Below are positions 21,848 through 33,100 of a stretch of 64,000 nucleotides of DNA, one piece after another (within the stretch, counting starts at the first letter, position 1; each line of letters starts with the position of its first letter). The stretch lies in contig NC_080052.1 of NCBI RefSeq assembly GCF_026212465.1, positions 16,875,846 to 16,939,845 on the forward strand, written 5' to 3'. This DNA is from Amaranthus tricolor. Lineage: Eukaryota > Streptophyta > Magnoliopsida > Caryophyllales > Amaranthaceae. The notes beneath the pieces are model-generated. The model made no database searches. It was not told the DNA's origin and saw nothing but the letters and a program-made list of their open reading frames with translations. The position numbers and the translations under genes were made by a program.

Positions 21848-22503
21848 TGTTTCGGTGATGAAACGAGGAAGTGCAAAAAACACTTAATATACCTGGAGAT
21901 AGGTGGAAGTGTGATCAAGAGGAGCGACTCGTGGAAGGAAGCGACTTGAGTTCCTACAAAACAACACGTTAGCCTTGTCCGGGGGGTGATCTCCCGGAAA
22001 GCCCCTCCGACGCTCAAGTTAGAACGTAGATCAAAGATTATTGAATAATAGATTGTAAAGAATGCGGTAAATGATATCGAGATTAAGATTGTAAGTGTTT
22101 GGGTAGGTTAATGAAGCAGTGGGAGTAAGGATACTAAGAAGGATTATTTTCAGGTGATCCTCCCTTCTTGATGATGGCCCCTATTTATAATGGTGAGGAA
22201 GGGAAGTTATTTCAGAGAAGATGTGGAGTATCATGGGAGTAATGGGTAGTTACCAAACTTGAACCAAGGAGAACCATGCATTGTGGGAGAGTGGGAAGGT
22301 GAGTCAACCTGATGGTCATTTCCTTATGGGAAGTTAGGGTTTTTAGAAATAATTGGCCCATGGGCCATTCAAGGAAGATGGGGAATCCAGAAAAAGCCCG
22401 TTGACCGAAAGTCAAAGTCAACACAAAAGGTCAAAGGGTATTTAAGTAATATGACGTTAATAATTTAAATAAATAAATAAATTAAATAAATGATACCATG
22501 ACA
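21848..22503 (-). repeat. 5' LTR of the Tat-like element
   Basis: 656 bp, starts TGTCATGGTATC at 22503 and ends GAAACA at 21848 on the minus strand. A TATA box is present (complement of CCCCTATTTATAATGG, about 22187-22202). The right flank reads gtctc. No second copy of this LTR was found at the left side, so the TG/CA limits rest on this copy alone. Confidence 0.65.
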
Positions 22504-22519
22504 GTCTCAATCTTTAGAC

Positions 22520-23180
22520 ACATAGTCTACAGCCTATTATATGGCTATTGTGGGTTCAACATTACTAGTGGGTAAGACTAGAGTTGGGATGCGACCTCAC
22601 CCTATACTTACTGTGAATGCCGACCAGGATGAGATTGCTTGGGGTACAGTGACTCTGGCGTATTTGTTTCGCCAATTGGGTATGGCGTCTAGAGCTCGGT
22701 CCAAGACTATTACTGGTTGTCTTACATTGTTATAGACATGGATCTACGAGCACTTCCCGGCCTTCCGCCCTCATCCTTGTCAAGCTGATGTGCCTAATAA
22801 GACGAGGGCAAAGATGTGGTCCACGCAGAAGCCAGTTCGTGAGCTCAGCAGGCTGAGAGACTGTAGGAGTATATTGGAATCTATGACAGAGACACAGGTT
22901 TTGTACATCACCTCACACATTATTATACTTTTTATTTTAATTTTAGATTATTTTGTTTATGTTAACTTTTCTTGTAAGTCGGTGGAATGAAATCTATACA
23001 TTACTTCTCCTAGGGCATTATTAAATGAGCACCCACACACCGCCTTTATCGGGAGTATCACCTGTTTTGATATCGTAGAGGTGTATTTGCTTGAGAGGAC
23101 AGTTAGATAGCTGGGTTTTGTATAGGCTATTCCCCCATCCTATGAGACCTACCCAAGCTACGCGAATGGCACAGGGTACG
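22520..23180 (+). pseudogene. Plant mobile domain (PMD) protein, decayed
   Basis: Resembles the plant mobile domain found in MAIN-like proteins and in PMD-carrying transposons. 22541-22897 reads LTVNADQDEIAWGTVTLAYL, then TWIYEHFPAFRPHP, with one in-frame stop at 22733. A GT-AG intron (22898-23013) leads to a second exon reading FIGSITCFDIVEVYLLERTVR, then LGFV and AIPPSY. That exon carries in-frame TAG codons at 23108 and 23123. All three stops are TAG where the family has glutamine. It abuts the outer edge of the Tat-like LTR. Confidence 0.7.
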
Positions 23181-23266
23181 TATTCTGTGACCTTTGCTTC
23201 TCTATCTATTTACACGGAGGCATGAAGTAGGTTCCCTTATTGTAGAACTTTATTTATGTCATGCAC

Positions 23267-24045
23267 TCACGTTGTTCTCCTTAATGGAAGAACTAAAAAG
23301 TTATAGTGGGGAATACCGTCAGTAGAACCATAGTACGCAATGGCAATGTTAGGAAACGTTGCTGTAGAGTACAATCCCATCGGTGCTTCCAACCAGTAAA
23401 TAAATGGTGCAGGTCCCTTGCTATGTGAACCAATTCTAAACATAGCATTATCTAGCGTCTCCGCTGATAGATACACATGTAGATATTGCTCTCTATTCTT
23501 TTGCATTTCCATAAACATTGCACGCCGTAAAAGAGGCCATGCCTCCTCGCCTCCCAACTCTGTGACGGCAATAGCTCTGCATGTTTCCATCACCAATATC
23601 AATCCAATTAAACAAGTACGGAGAAAGAATATGTGGAATGTATTTGGGCCATGGAAAAAGTGAAAAATTAAGACTTGCTGAACCATCTGTAATTTAAAAA
23701 AAGTTAGTAACATTCAATTGTATTAAACTAATTTGAATAACATAAAGGAAAGACAGGTACCAGATAAGTTGAAAATAAAGTTAATTCCAACTGATGATTG
23801 CGTTGATCGGGCACTAGATCTATCACTAGATCTCCGCTGTGATGAAGATCTCGATCCGCGACCCCTGGAGGACGATATGTTGTATTCAAAAGCGCTTTTG
23901 CTTCTCCTGAAGGTTTTGTTATCGTTGGTCTTCCCTTTCTCGGTGGACTTGCATGTGGCTCGAGTATTTCAGTACCATCAGGATATAATTCATCTTCAAG
24001 AATCTGAGATATGCGTCGTAGAACTGCAGGATCGGCTTTTAACAC
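23267..24045 (-). pseudogene. MULE/FAR1-type transposase tail with OTU-like protease domain
   Basis: Two exon-like pieces read leftwards. The first (24045-23758) contains VLRRISQILEDELYPDG and a KGRP basic tail like those ending plant Mutator-type transposases. After a GT-AG intron, the second (about 23701-23267) contains LGGEEAWPLLRRAM and ends FIYWLEAPMGLYSTAT...YYGSTDGIPHYNFLVL. That matches OTU cysteine-protease-like domains fused to plant transposases, including the C-terminal catalytic His. At the expected catalytic-Cys site (about 23590) a base change in length shifts frame between GDGN and CRAIA, and the usual GF pair is missing. Dead gene. Confidence 0.65.
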
Positions 24046-24204
24046 TTATATGACCATCTCTGTATACTAAGAACGGGTGGTTATGTCTTCCTTTCACCAA
24101 GACATACCCTCACCGTCCAAGGTCTATTCCCTGGTTTACGACTACTTCCTACAATCATAAATTTACACCCCCACATGATCTATTTTTAGAACCAGGTCGG
24201 ACAG

Positions 24205-25150
24205 TGTTGGAATATGAAGAGATGATCAAATGCAACAAGAGGGGGGGGGGGGGGGGGGGGGGTGAATTGTTGTGTATTGAGTTTTACTACGTTTTTGCTC
24301 TAACTTGCGGAATTTTAGCAAACAAAATAAAACTTAAACTTAAGAAGCAAGAAATAAAAAGAGACAAAGATTTTACGTGGAAACCTTCTTGGCCTAATAA
24401 GAAGGAAAAACCACGACCCCCCGGGATTTCAAAATTCTCACTATGTTTTAGGCAATCAATTACAATTACATAAAACAAATTTGCTTCACTCGAAGCTTCT
24501 CTACTCTAGGCCTAATTCTCTTTCTCTACTTTCTCCTTCTCTTTCTCTTCTCACGTTTCTCTTCTCTACTTCCATAGACTACTCATGAGTCTAATTACAA
24601 CAAATCACTCATTAACCCTTACAAGGCCAATTCTCAAGAGATTAAAAATTAAGATAATTACTTAAGAAAAATATAATAAATTAATTGGCATTGGAAAACT
24701 GAAAATATTTTTCTTAATTTGATCTCCCTTTTATGGACACTCTTGAATCCTCTTGGATTAATTTTGGTTCGAGCAAAGTTCCTTCTATTTATAGAGGGAA
24801 CAGCCAGCAGTTACCATAAGCATAACGTCCACTATCTCACACATACCTCCCACTACCCCCACGTTCTCAAAACAAAAGGTGGTGGAATTATGAAAGTGTC
24901 CTGCTGTTATTTGCTCAAAGAAAAATCAGTTTCCTTAATGCTAAAAATAGCATAGGAGTTAAAAACATAAGATCCTAAAAAATAGGAGATCTAAATCTAA
25001 TTAAGAAAAAGTCTTGGGCTATTTTTAGAAAACCTAAAAATAGATTTTCCAATTAACTTACTAATTAATTTAAGCAATTAAATTAATTCTAAACCATTAC
25101 ATCAACTTAAAAACAGAAAATAATTAATTCGCAATTTTCCAGTCGATGTT
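24205..25150. mobile_element. LTR-retrotransposon-derived remnant with G22 tract
   Basis: Begins TGTTGGAATATGAAGAG. It includes CAAGAG then 22 G residues (24241-24262) then TGAATTG, and an ATTTTACGTGGAAACC...AAAACCACG segment. Such pieces are typical of copia-like LTR regions in plants. On the minus strand a TATA-like box is present (complement of TCTATTTATAGAGGG, about 24787). No coding sequence; ends are not defined. Confidence 0.4.
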
Positions 25151-25654
25151 GGCCCAGTCGCGCACGAATTGTGTTCTTCATTTTTTTTTATTTTTTGAAA
25201 AAATTCGAATCGATTAAATTACATACCGAATCATATTTATGTTCATTTTGGTTCGCCATTGTGATTCGATTTTAACTTTTAGTTTGTTTTAGTTTAAAGA
25301 GTGTTTTCAGAGAGTTTTTAAAAAGATGTTAGAATTTTTGAGTTCGAAAATTATGCAGATACAATTTTGAAAATACATTATATAAAGAATGGGCAATAAA
25401 ATGAAAAAGTGGCGAAGTTTTATAATGTCCGATTTCCAATCTAGCAAACAGAAAAGATATAAAAAATTAAGTCAACTGTCGTCAAAGTTAAATTATAATA
25501 TACTACTCGTTGTAATAATAAAAGTTAATCATCGTCATCAGTCATCACAGTACAAATACAAGCTTAAATTTGATCAAACAAGTCTCAACTCTCAAGTACT
25601 ATCTCTTACCTTCTCAGAAATCTCAGTGTAAAGAAAACCTAGTTGAAGGTGAAA

Positions 25655-28600
25655 ATGTCGGGATCTCGAGTTTCTATGCAAGTTGGGAACGATGGCGTTG
25701 CTATCATTACTATTTCGAATCCTCCTGTTAATTCTTTAGCAGTTCCCAGTAAGTTAATTCTTTAATTTTTCTTTCAATTTAGTTTCGCTTTGATGTAAAT
25801 TTATGGTTTTATCTTTTTCAATTTTTTATGTAGTAATTGCGGGAATTAAAGAAAAATACGATGAAGCTATGAAGAGAAGTGATGTCAAAGCTATTGTTAT
25901 TACTGGTAAGTTCAAATGATTATTCGGAATTGTTGCGATAATAAACATTGAATAAGTCCGTAATGACTTTAGCGGTTTGCTATTCATGTTTCTTGTTATT
26001 GATCTGCTAATCATAGTTATCAATAAAAAAAAAAAAAAAAAAATTCTAATATGACTGATTTTTGAGTATGTTTATATAGAGAATACATAGAATTAGCGAT
26101 AAACTAGAATAATTACTAATATACTTACCTAAAAATATAACATAATTAAAGTAAATGAAAGTTTACATAATAACATAATACTTAACTATAAAAAAATATG
26201 ACTGAGATAAAGGAGACTATGTTTTGATTGACAAGGATTATGGATGATTGGGGGAGATGTTGCTGATATACTCTTTTCCTTAACATGCCCCCTCAAGATG
26301 GACCGAGAAGGAATGTGTAATCTTGGAGAATTATAAATGATGATGAGTATGAACATAGTTGAAAGAATAATTTATCCATGGTCTGCTTGTTATGGAGCAA
26401 ACTGAAATGGTGGAAGTTGCAACAGTTGGAGGAGTTGCAGATTTTAGGGTATGTTGGACCGTTGAAAGGTTTCATGATGACAATTAAAAAATTTATGTTT
26501 CATAATGAGGAACACGAAAAAGGGTTTTTTTATGCATTTTTTTAACATGAAGTTGAGGATTTGAGGGTTAGAGTATTGAGTACAAAAAAGAGTTTACGTC
26601 AAGAAATGAAGGAAATTATAATGAGAGTGCGAGATTGTAGAGAGTTGATGGCGAGTTTGGGAGTGTGATTCACGATACCACCATCAAGAGAAGGAAATTG
26701 AGTGGTTAAACAATTAAATTGGAGAAAAATGGTTGAGTTAGTAGTGACATAATTACTACCACCATTAAGTAAGGGAGAACGAAGGATAGTTGAATAATAT
26801 ATTAAATTAGAGAAAATGATCGAGTTAGAGTGACATAATCAATTAATCATGCAGCTACCATCATTTAATATTCAAGAAGTGGGATGGGAAGCATGGGAAA
26901 AAAGAGGGATTATAGCTTTGATACCATGTAAATGTTTGTATTACTTCTATGTTCAAAGTAAATAAAATTTAAGTTTATGTAGAGAATAATAGAATAATTA
27001 AAGATAACCTAGAACAATTACTAATATACTTACCTAAAAATATAATGTAAATAAAGGAAATAGAAGATTACATAATAACATAATACTTAAATATGGAAAA
27101 GTATGACTAAGGAGATAAAAGATTATGGTATGATTGGCAAGGATCATGGATGATTAGAGGGAGATGTTGCTGATATACTACTTTCCTTAAAATACGAATG
27201 AGAAAATCAAATTTACTTAAGAGATATTAATCTGCAAATCATGACTAGAAAACTGTAACTTGCACATTTTCACTTTCATGTGTCTTTTTTTATTAACTTG
27301 TGCATCAAAATTTATTTTATTTCTTTTTGAGTTTTTAATTCAGGGTTAGACGAGAAAATCCCTACTGTACTACTAAAGAAAAGAGCGAATTGTTTCGTTC
27401 TGTAGGTGGTGAGGATAAAACTCGTGTCATAGGGGTGAATGGGAAAACACTCAACCGCTTGTCTAACCTATGATTCTCCATTTGATTAAGTTAGTAGTTG
27501 TTATTGGTTTAATTTGCTAATTGTCAGCTGTTGTTTGATCAATAAATTATTGTTTCTAGTCAATGATCATGTGGATACTGTTCATTTTAGGTGAGAATGG
27601 GAAGTTTTCTGGTGGTTTTGACATCAATGTTTTTGAGAAAGTTCACAAGACCGGTAAAAGTTTTACTTACTTCATTGACATTGATATTTAGAATTTGTAC
27701 TAGAGAGGAATTGATTGTGGAACTACTTGCTTTGTCAGGAGATTTGTCTATAATGCCGGATGTATCCGTTGATCTTGTGGTCAACACAATTGAAGGTCCT
27801 TGATTTATTCAACTTTTGTTTTGTGCTTCATATGGTGTTGCATTTTGGTCATGACTTTTGTTTTGGTATTTAGATGCACGAAAGCCATCAGTTGCTGCCA
27901 TACAAGGACTTGCACTTGGAGGTGGCTTAGAATTGGCTATGGTTTGTGCTATTTTTTTTCCTTTTATTTAAATGTCTCTTTTTTGTATCTAATTTATTTT
28001 TAAAAAATATGGTTGAAGAAGGGAAGAAAAGTGAAGTTTTACCAAAATAAAAGTCAAGACATCAAATATTTCTTGATAGTTAAAGAGTAGGTAGTGAGAT
28101 GTTTATTTCCGATGAGGAAGTGAGTAGCAGGTATCTATAATTTTTTTCTCTTTTTGCTACCTTCAAAATTGATCATGAAGAATTTTGTCTACAGGGATGT
28201 CATGCGCGCGTTTCTGCCCCCGGAGCGCAACTTGGATTGCCTGAGCTATCACTAGGAGTTATTCCCGGTTTTGGAGGTATAAAGTCTTGCTTTTCACACT
28301 ATTTAAATGCTAAAGTCATATAGTAATCCTGATTGTGTTCATTTACTCAGGAACACAACGTCTTCCTAGGCTTCTTGGTCTACACAAGGCTGTTGAGATT
28401 ATGTTGGTAAGCTTTACTTTTTCTTATCCATCATCTGTTAAAAATGCTTCATACAGAAGGTGCATTATTGTTGTCAGTTTCCCAACTTTGGACCATAATT
28501 GTCCATTCCAAATAGTTTGGGTACTTGTAGAAACTTGTCTCAATGCGGATAGGAATTTCATTGATGACCAAAATTTGAAATTCTTACTAATGTAATTTTG

Positions 28601-30133
28601 ATTTGTGTGCCTTTCATCATGCCGGTTAAATTCAAAGTTACATATAAGTTTATGAAAATTTTTATCCTTTGTATGGGAAAAGATGGAAAAATTTTTAATT
28701 TAGACTGATTTTCACTTTAGTTATATGTTCTGGAAAATCAATTTATGAGAAATGCATGCAGCATGGCTATGTATGCACTTGATTAGTTATTCTCTTTTTT
28801 CTAATAGTGATCACTTGGTAGTAGGTTGCCCATTGTGTTACCAGCTTGAGTAGCATGAAAGATAAGACAGCTCAACTTATGTTGTGCTTTTCTTAAAACC
28901 ACTCCTAACATAGGTGTATTAGTCTGAAAAGCATCCTCAGGTCAAAAAATTATTCATACAAGTATAGGTTTTCATTCAGGCCATCAGATTGGTTTCAGGT
29001 CACGTAATTCCTATCAGGTCAAAATTGGATCTTGTATTCACTTTAGTTTCCATATCATTTTAAATCCATTTTTAAAGTCAGGTCAAAGTCATATTCGATT
29101 ATACTAGTCAAGTTAAAGTCATGTCGAGTTTGTTTTGAACACCTCTACATACAAGCCAAACCACCCAAAAGTCTCTAATCCTAAGTAACTCACAATCAAG
29201 TTTTGATTACCCTTTTCCCATCGACAACATCACTCTAATAAGAAACCTAAAAGCATTTATATGAAAATGAAAATGTTAAAATTCCAGCTAAACACAATCA
29301 ACTGTGCAACAAAGAAATATGTTAATTGCAGTATCATTTAACTTCAGCTTCTATTATGAAGTCACTAGCATATTCCAGTTTAAAATATGGCCTGGAAAAC
29401 ATTAATGCTTCAATTCTCCTGGTCTGCCATCAATAAGTTCTCAACTCAATTAAAATGGGCTAAGATGTAAGAGGAACTAAATTTTGTGGATAAAGAGCCA
29501 AGGGTCAGTGAGGTTAGTTTAACATGCATACAATGCCATTAAAAATGAAGGGGGACATTGTAGGGGTGAAAATAATATTGGGTACAAAGTTGTTAGGGTC
29601 GGGATTCTACATAGAATCGTTTAGAGGGGTCCGTCAGATCGAATTGTAGGATCGTATGATAGTACAAATAAACATTAATATGCCAAAATATTTGGTGCCT
29701 AGTTATTATTATTCATTTTCAAAGCTTAAATGTGTGAATTGAAGTTTCTTGGACTTTATTTGTAAGAATGAAATGTAAAATTTTCAACAATTAGTTTAAA
29801 CTCCAAATCGATAAAATAAACTTCAAATTTTTAAATTATGATTATAAAATATTCTATACATATGCGTGTATGTGAAAGAAATTAGTGAAAGATGATATAT
29901 AAGAGAAATTGATAGTAATTATGACTAAATATATGAGATCAGATTGTTGGATTGTAGGATCGTAGAAACCGCACTATGAATCTACCTCTCAAAATTTTAA
30001 TCCAATTAGAATTGTAAGATTTTATTCGCTCGCCTATTTTATGATTGTAGAATCGTAGGATTGTAGACTAGAATCCCAATTTTAATAACAATGATTAGGT
30101 ATACTATCAAAGGGAAAAGAATTTTATGTGAAT

Positions 30134-30176
<43 letters not shown>

Positions 30177-33100
30177 ATTGATCATTGTAAAAGAGGCTAC
30201 TCAACCTTCTTGCACAACAACTTATACTAGATTCATGTGTTTTTGTGCTAGATCAGTTAATTTCTTGTTCCTTAACGCATGCGAATTTGCAAGCTGGCAC
30301 TTCAAAACGGATTATAATATTGAATGGCTTTACGATGTTAGGAGAGCAACAATCAAGGTTAAGGGTGAAGGAACTGGAGAGGAAATTTTTATCTTGAGGG
30401 AGCTAGGCCCCTATAATGATGGTTTACCCCCAAAATGGGAATATTGTACTAATTTCCCATTTTTTCCCAACAAATCCAATCTTCCATAAGTGTCTAGAAA
30501 ATTTTCTCTCTCACTAACTCTTGGCTCTCATCCAAGTAAATCGTCAACATTATGAGGATCAGTAGGGATGATGGTTTGTTTTGACATTTAATGAGAAACT
30601 TAGATATGGTTTGTATGTTCGTAATTTGATGTTTGATGAAAACAAATAAAGGTTAATGTGCAAATTAAAAATTTTTAATTGTTATGTTCTCACGTCGATA
30701 TTTTTATACTGTTGTTTGATCTTTAAAGGAGAGTACCAAGAATGATCAAACGGGCATATACCCAGACTATAAGAACTTAGGTTACTAGATAAAGAATTTG
30801 ACACACTAACACAACCTTTTTTTTTTTTTTTCCAAAAAATGCTATCAAGTTGATATCTCGTTTCTAATAAACGACTGTTTAATGTGTGATGAATCTTTCC
30901 AATAGTTACATTCACATTTTTATAATTCTTAACTTACTATGCTCTCTGATACGTTGTCAAAGTCTTCAAAACCAATAACATCAGAAGAAGGCATGAAGCT
31001 CGGGCTTATTGATGCTATTGCGCCTCCTCAAGAGTTGCTGAAGGTAGCATGCATGTGGGCTTTGGATATTTCCGAGGGGCGGAAGCCCTTTGTAAGATCC
31101 CTCCACATGTCTAACAAACTAGGTTCTCTCGCCAAAGCACAAAATGTGCTGATGAAGGCTAGGCAAAAGGCGAAACAGACTGCTAGAAACATGCCTCAGC
31201 ACCAAGCCTGTCTTGATGTTATTGAGGAGGGTATATTGCGTGGAGGCTATGCTGGGGTCTTGAAGGTATTTTAGTATGATAATTTCATTGCTTATGAGTG
31301 ATTCTACAATAAGACATGATATGAAAATGCGCGTTACAGGAGGCTAGTGTTTTTAAGGAGCTAGTTCTAACGGATACTGCTAAAGGCCTGGTGCACAGCT
31401 TTTTTGCTCAACGCATGACATCAAAGGTACTAATTGTATCTCTTCTTTTCTTGGTTCTCTCACATTCTCTCTCTCTCTCTTACTCTCACTCATCATGCAA
31501 ATGGTCAGAATTGATGAATTTTAAAAAATTAGTATCTTTGAGCCAAAATTGGATCTGACTTTTAAACATTTACTCATTGCATGTGCTATACTCTTGGCCT
31601 CTCTTCTATGTGACTTAAATTTTGTCTTTATCCTTCTGATCGCAGAATTGTCCATATTTGATGGAACCAAAGATTTATAGAAGTAGTTTTTTAAGTTTGG
31701 ACTATAAATGGCTCATTATATCAAGTGCACTTTTTATCTATGTGAAGTTGCATATGATGCTTGCTTTCATGAGTCAATTGAAAAATCACCTTCTTGTTTT
31801 GTACATGGGTTAGGTTAAGTGCATCTGATCCCCCCCCCCCTCTCAAACTCTGCTTTAAGGAAGCCGCAGAATTGTATTTGGGCAGTTGAATGTTGATATA
31901 GACCAGTAATAGAATTGACAATTTTTTAATCCTTATCTCGGCAATGGATTTTTTTTATCTGGTTTTGATGCTAATGTGTTGTTTGACCTGTAACATGCAT
32001 ATAATAGCAATACTACCACCTTGCTACCTTAGGCATGCAAATATTTGGCACATGAAAACCTACATCGTTATTGTGTGAGTAAGGAATTAAAACTCTATAA
32101 TTTGGAGCGCTGCTGCCATTACATTTGTTTGCTAAATTCACTGTTTTCTATCCCAGATGCCACATTTTGTGGGTTAAGCTTTAATTTTAAGGATTATCAA
32201 CTTGCACTTTCATGGCTCTTATTGTCTGCTTTAACCAATAGTTTCATTTTATCTTATCAAACCTTGGATACTTTACTGAATCGACACAGTTAATAGCTCT
32301 TCCTTTCACTTGATGTTCATGTTTAAATCATTTTATTTTTGCTTATTGCTCTTATGGCAGGTTCCAGGTGTTACCGATGTTGGACTAAAACCAAGGCATA
32401 TTAAGAAAGTTGCTGTCATTGGTGGGGGCTTAATGGGTTCTGGCATTGCAACAGCTTTATTGTTGAGCAATATACATGTTGTTTTGAAGGAAGTTAATGC
32501 TGATTTTCTTGCCAAGGGAATAAAATCTATTCAAGGTAGTTTATTTTTGTTTTTTTTGTTTTGGGGGTATGCTAGAAAAACTATACATGCAAGAGAGGAG
32601 AGTTAATTAATCCTTGTTGATGGTTTGAATCGAACACCTATCACCAAGGTGAGAGGGAAATCTTTCAACTACTAGGCTAACTCATGATTCAAGGTAGTTT
32701 ATTACTCTGGCAAAAAATGGGGTGTTTTGCTCTTTTATTAATTGTTCAAGATAGCTCGAAAATGTTAGTTACATGACTGGATTAACTTTATATTTTCGAT
32801 ATATGTTTATTTAGTTTGATAGAATGTATTGACAAGTTCCATCTATATGACTTGTGGCAGGCAACGTCAGAGGCTTAGTGACTAGAGGGAAGTTGGTACA
32901 GGACAAGGCAGAGAAAGCACTTCTATCACTCAGAGGTGTCTTGGACTACTCAGAATTCAAAGATGTTGATATGGTCATTGAGGTTTGTTGTTATGAATGC
33001 TTTAGATTCACAAGGTTGTTATCCTTGATTGAGATGCTGGCCAAACGTTGATTTGTATTCTACAGTTTCAAACTGGTTCCAAATTTAGCAATCTTTAGAT

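Larger units (their letters stand above)
17650..22503 (-). mobile_element. Tat-like Ty3/gypsy element with gag-protease but no pol
   Basis: Read leftwards: LTR (22503-21848), primer site, gag (21812-20057), retropepsin (about 20060-19505), then about 1.85 kb of non-coding sequence packed with hairpin-bearing repeats. No reverse transcriptase, RNase H or integrase residues were found. The gag resembles the Tat/Ogre lineage. Its left LTR is not visible; the left limit near 17650 is where CACTA coding sequence ends. At the right edge the LTR starts TGTCATGG on the minus strand. It could be a gag-only non-autonomous family or a pol-deleted copy. Confidence 0.7.

Noticed and set aside
24204..24473. 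ORF with a poly-glycine stretch
   Set aside because: The glycine run is a translation of the 22-G homopolymer in an LTR-like remnant; no other protein features.
30178..30489. 103-codon ORF in AIM1 intron 7 as a nested gene
   Set aside because: No recognisable family, no start in good context, and it adjoins a 38-base T run; a chance ORF or old retroposon piece is more likely.
30950..30962. Exon 8 of AIM1 starting at TTGTCAAAG
   Set aside because: No AG acceptor precedes it (context GATACG). Splicing after CAAAG at 30963 keeps the family length and register.
32620..32690. A tRNA gene on the minus strand
   Set aside because: Box A and box B are present, but there is no cloverleaf. An A-rich tail and 17-bp target duplication identify a SINE.
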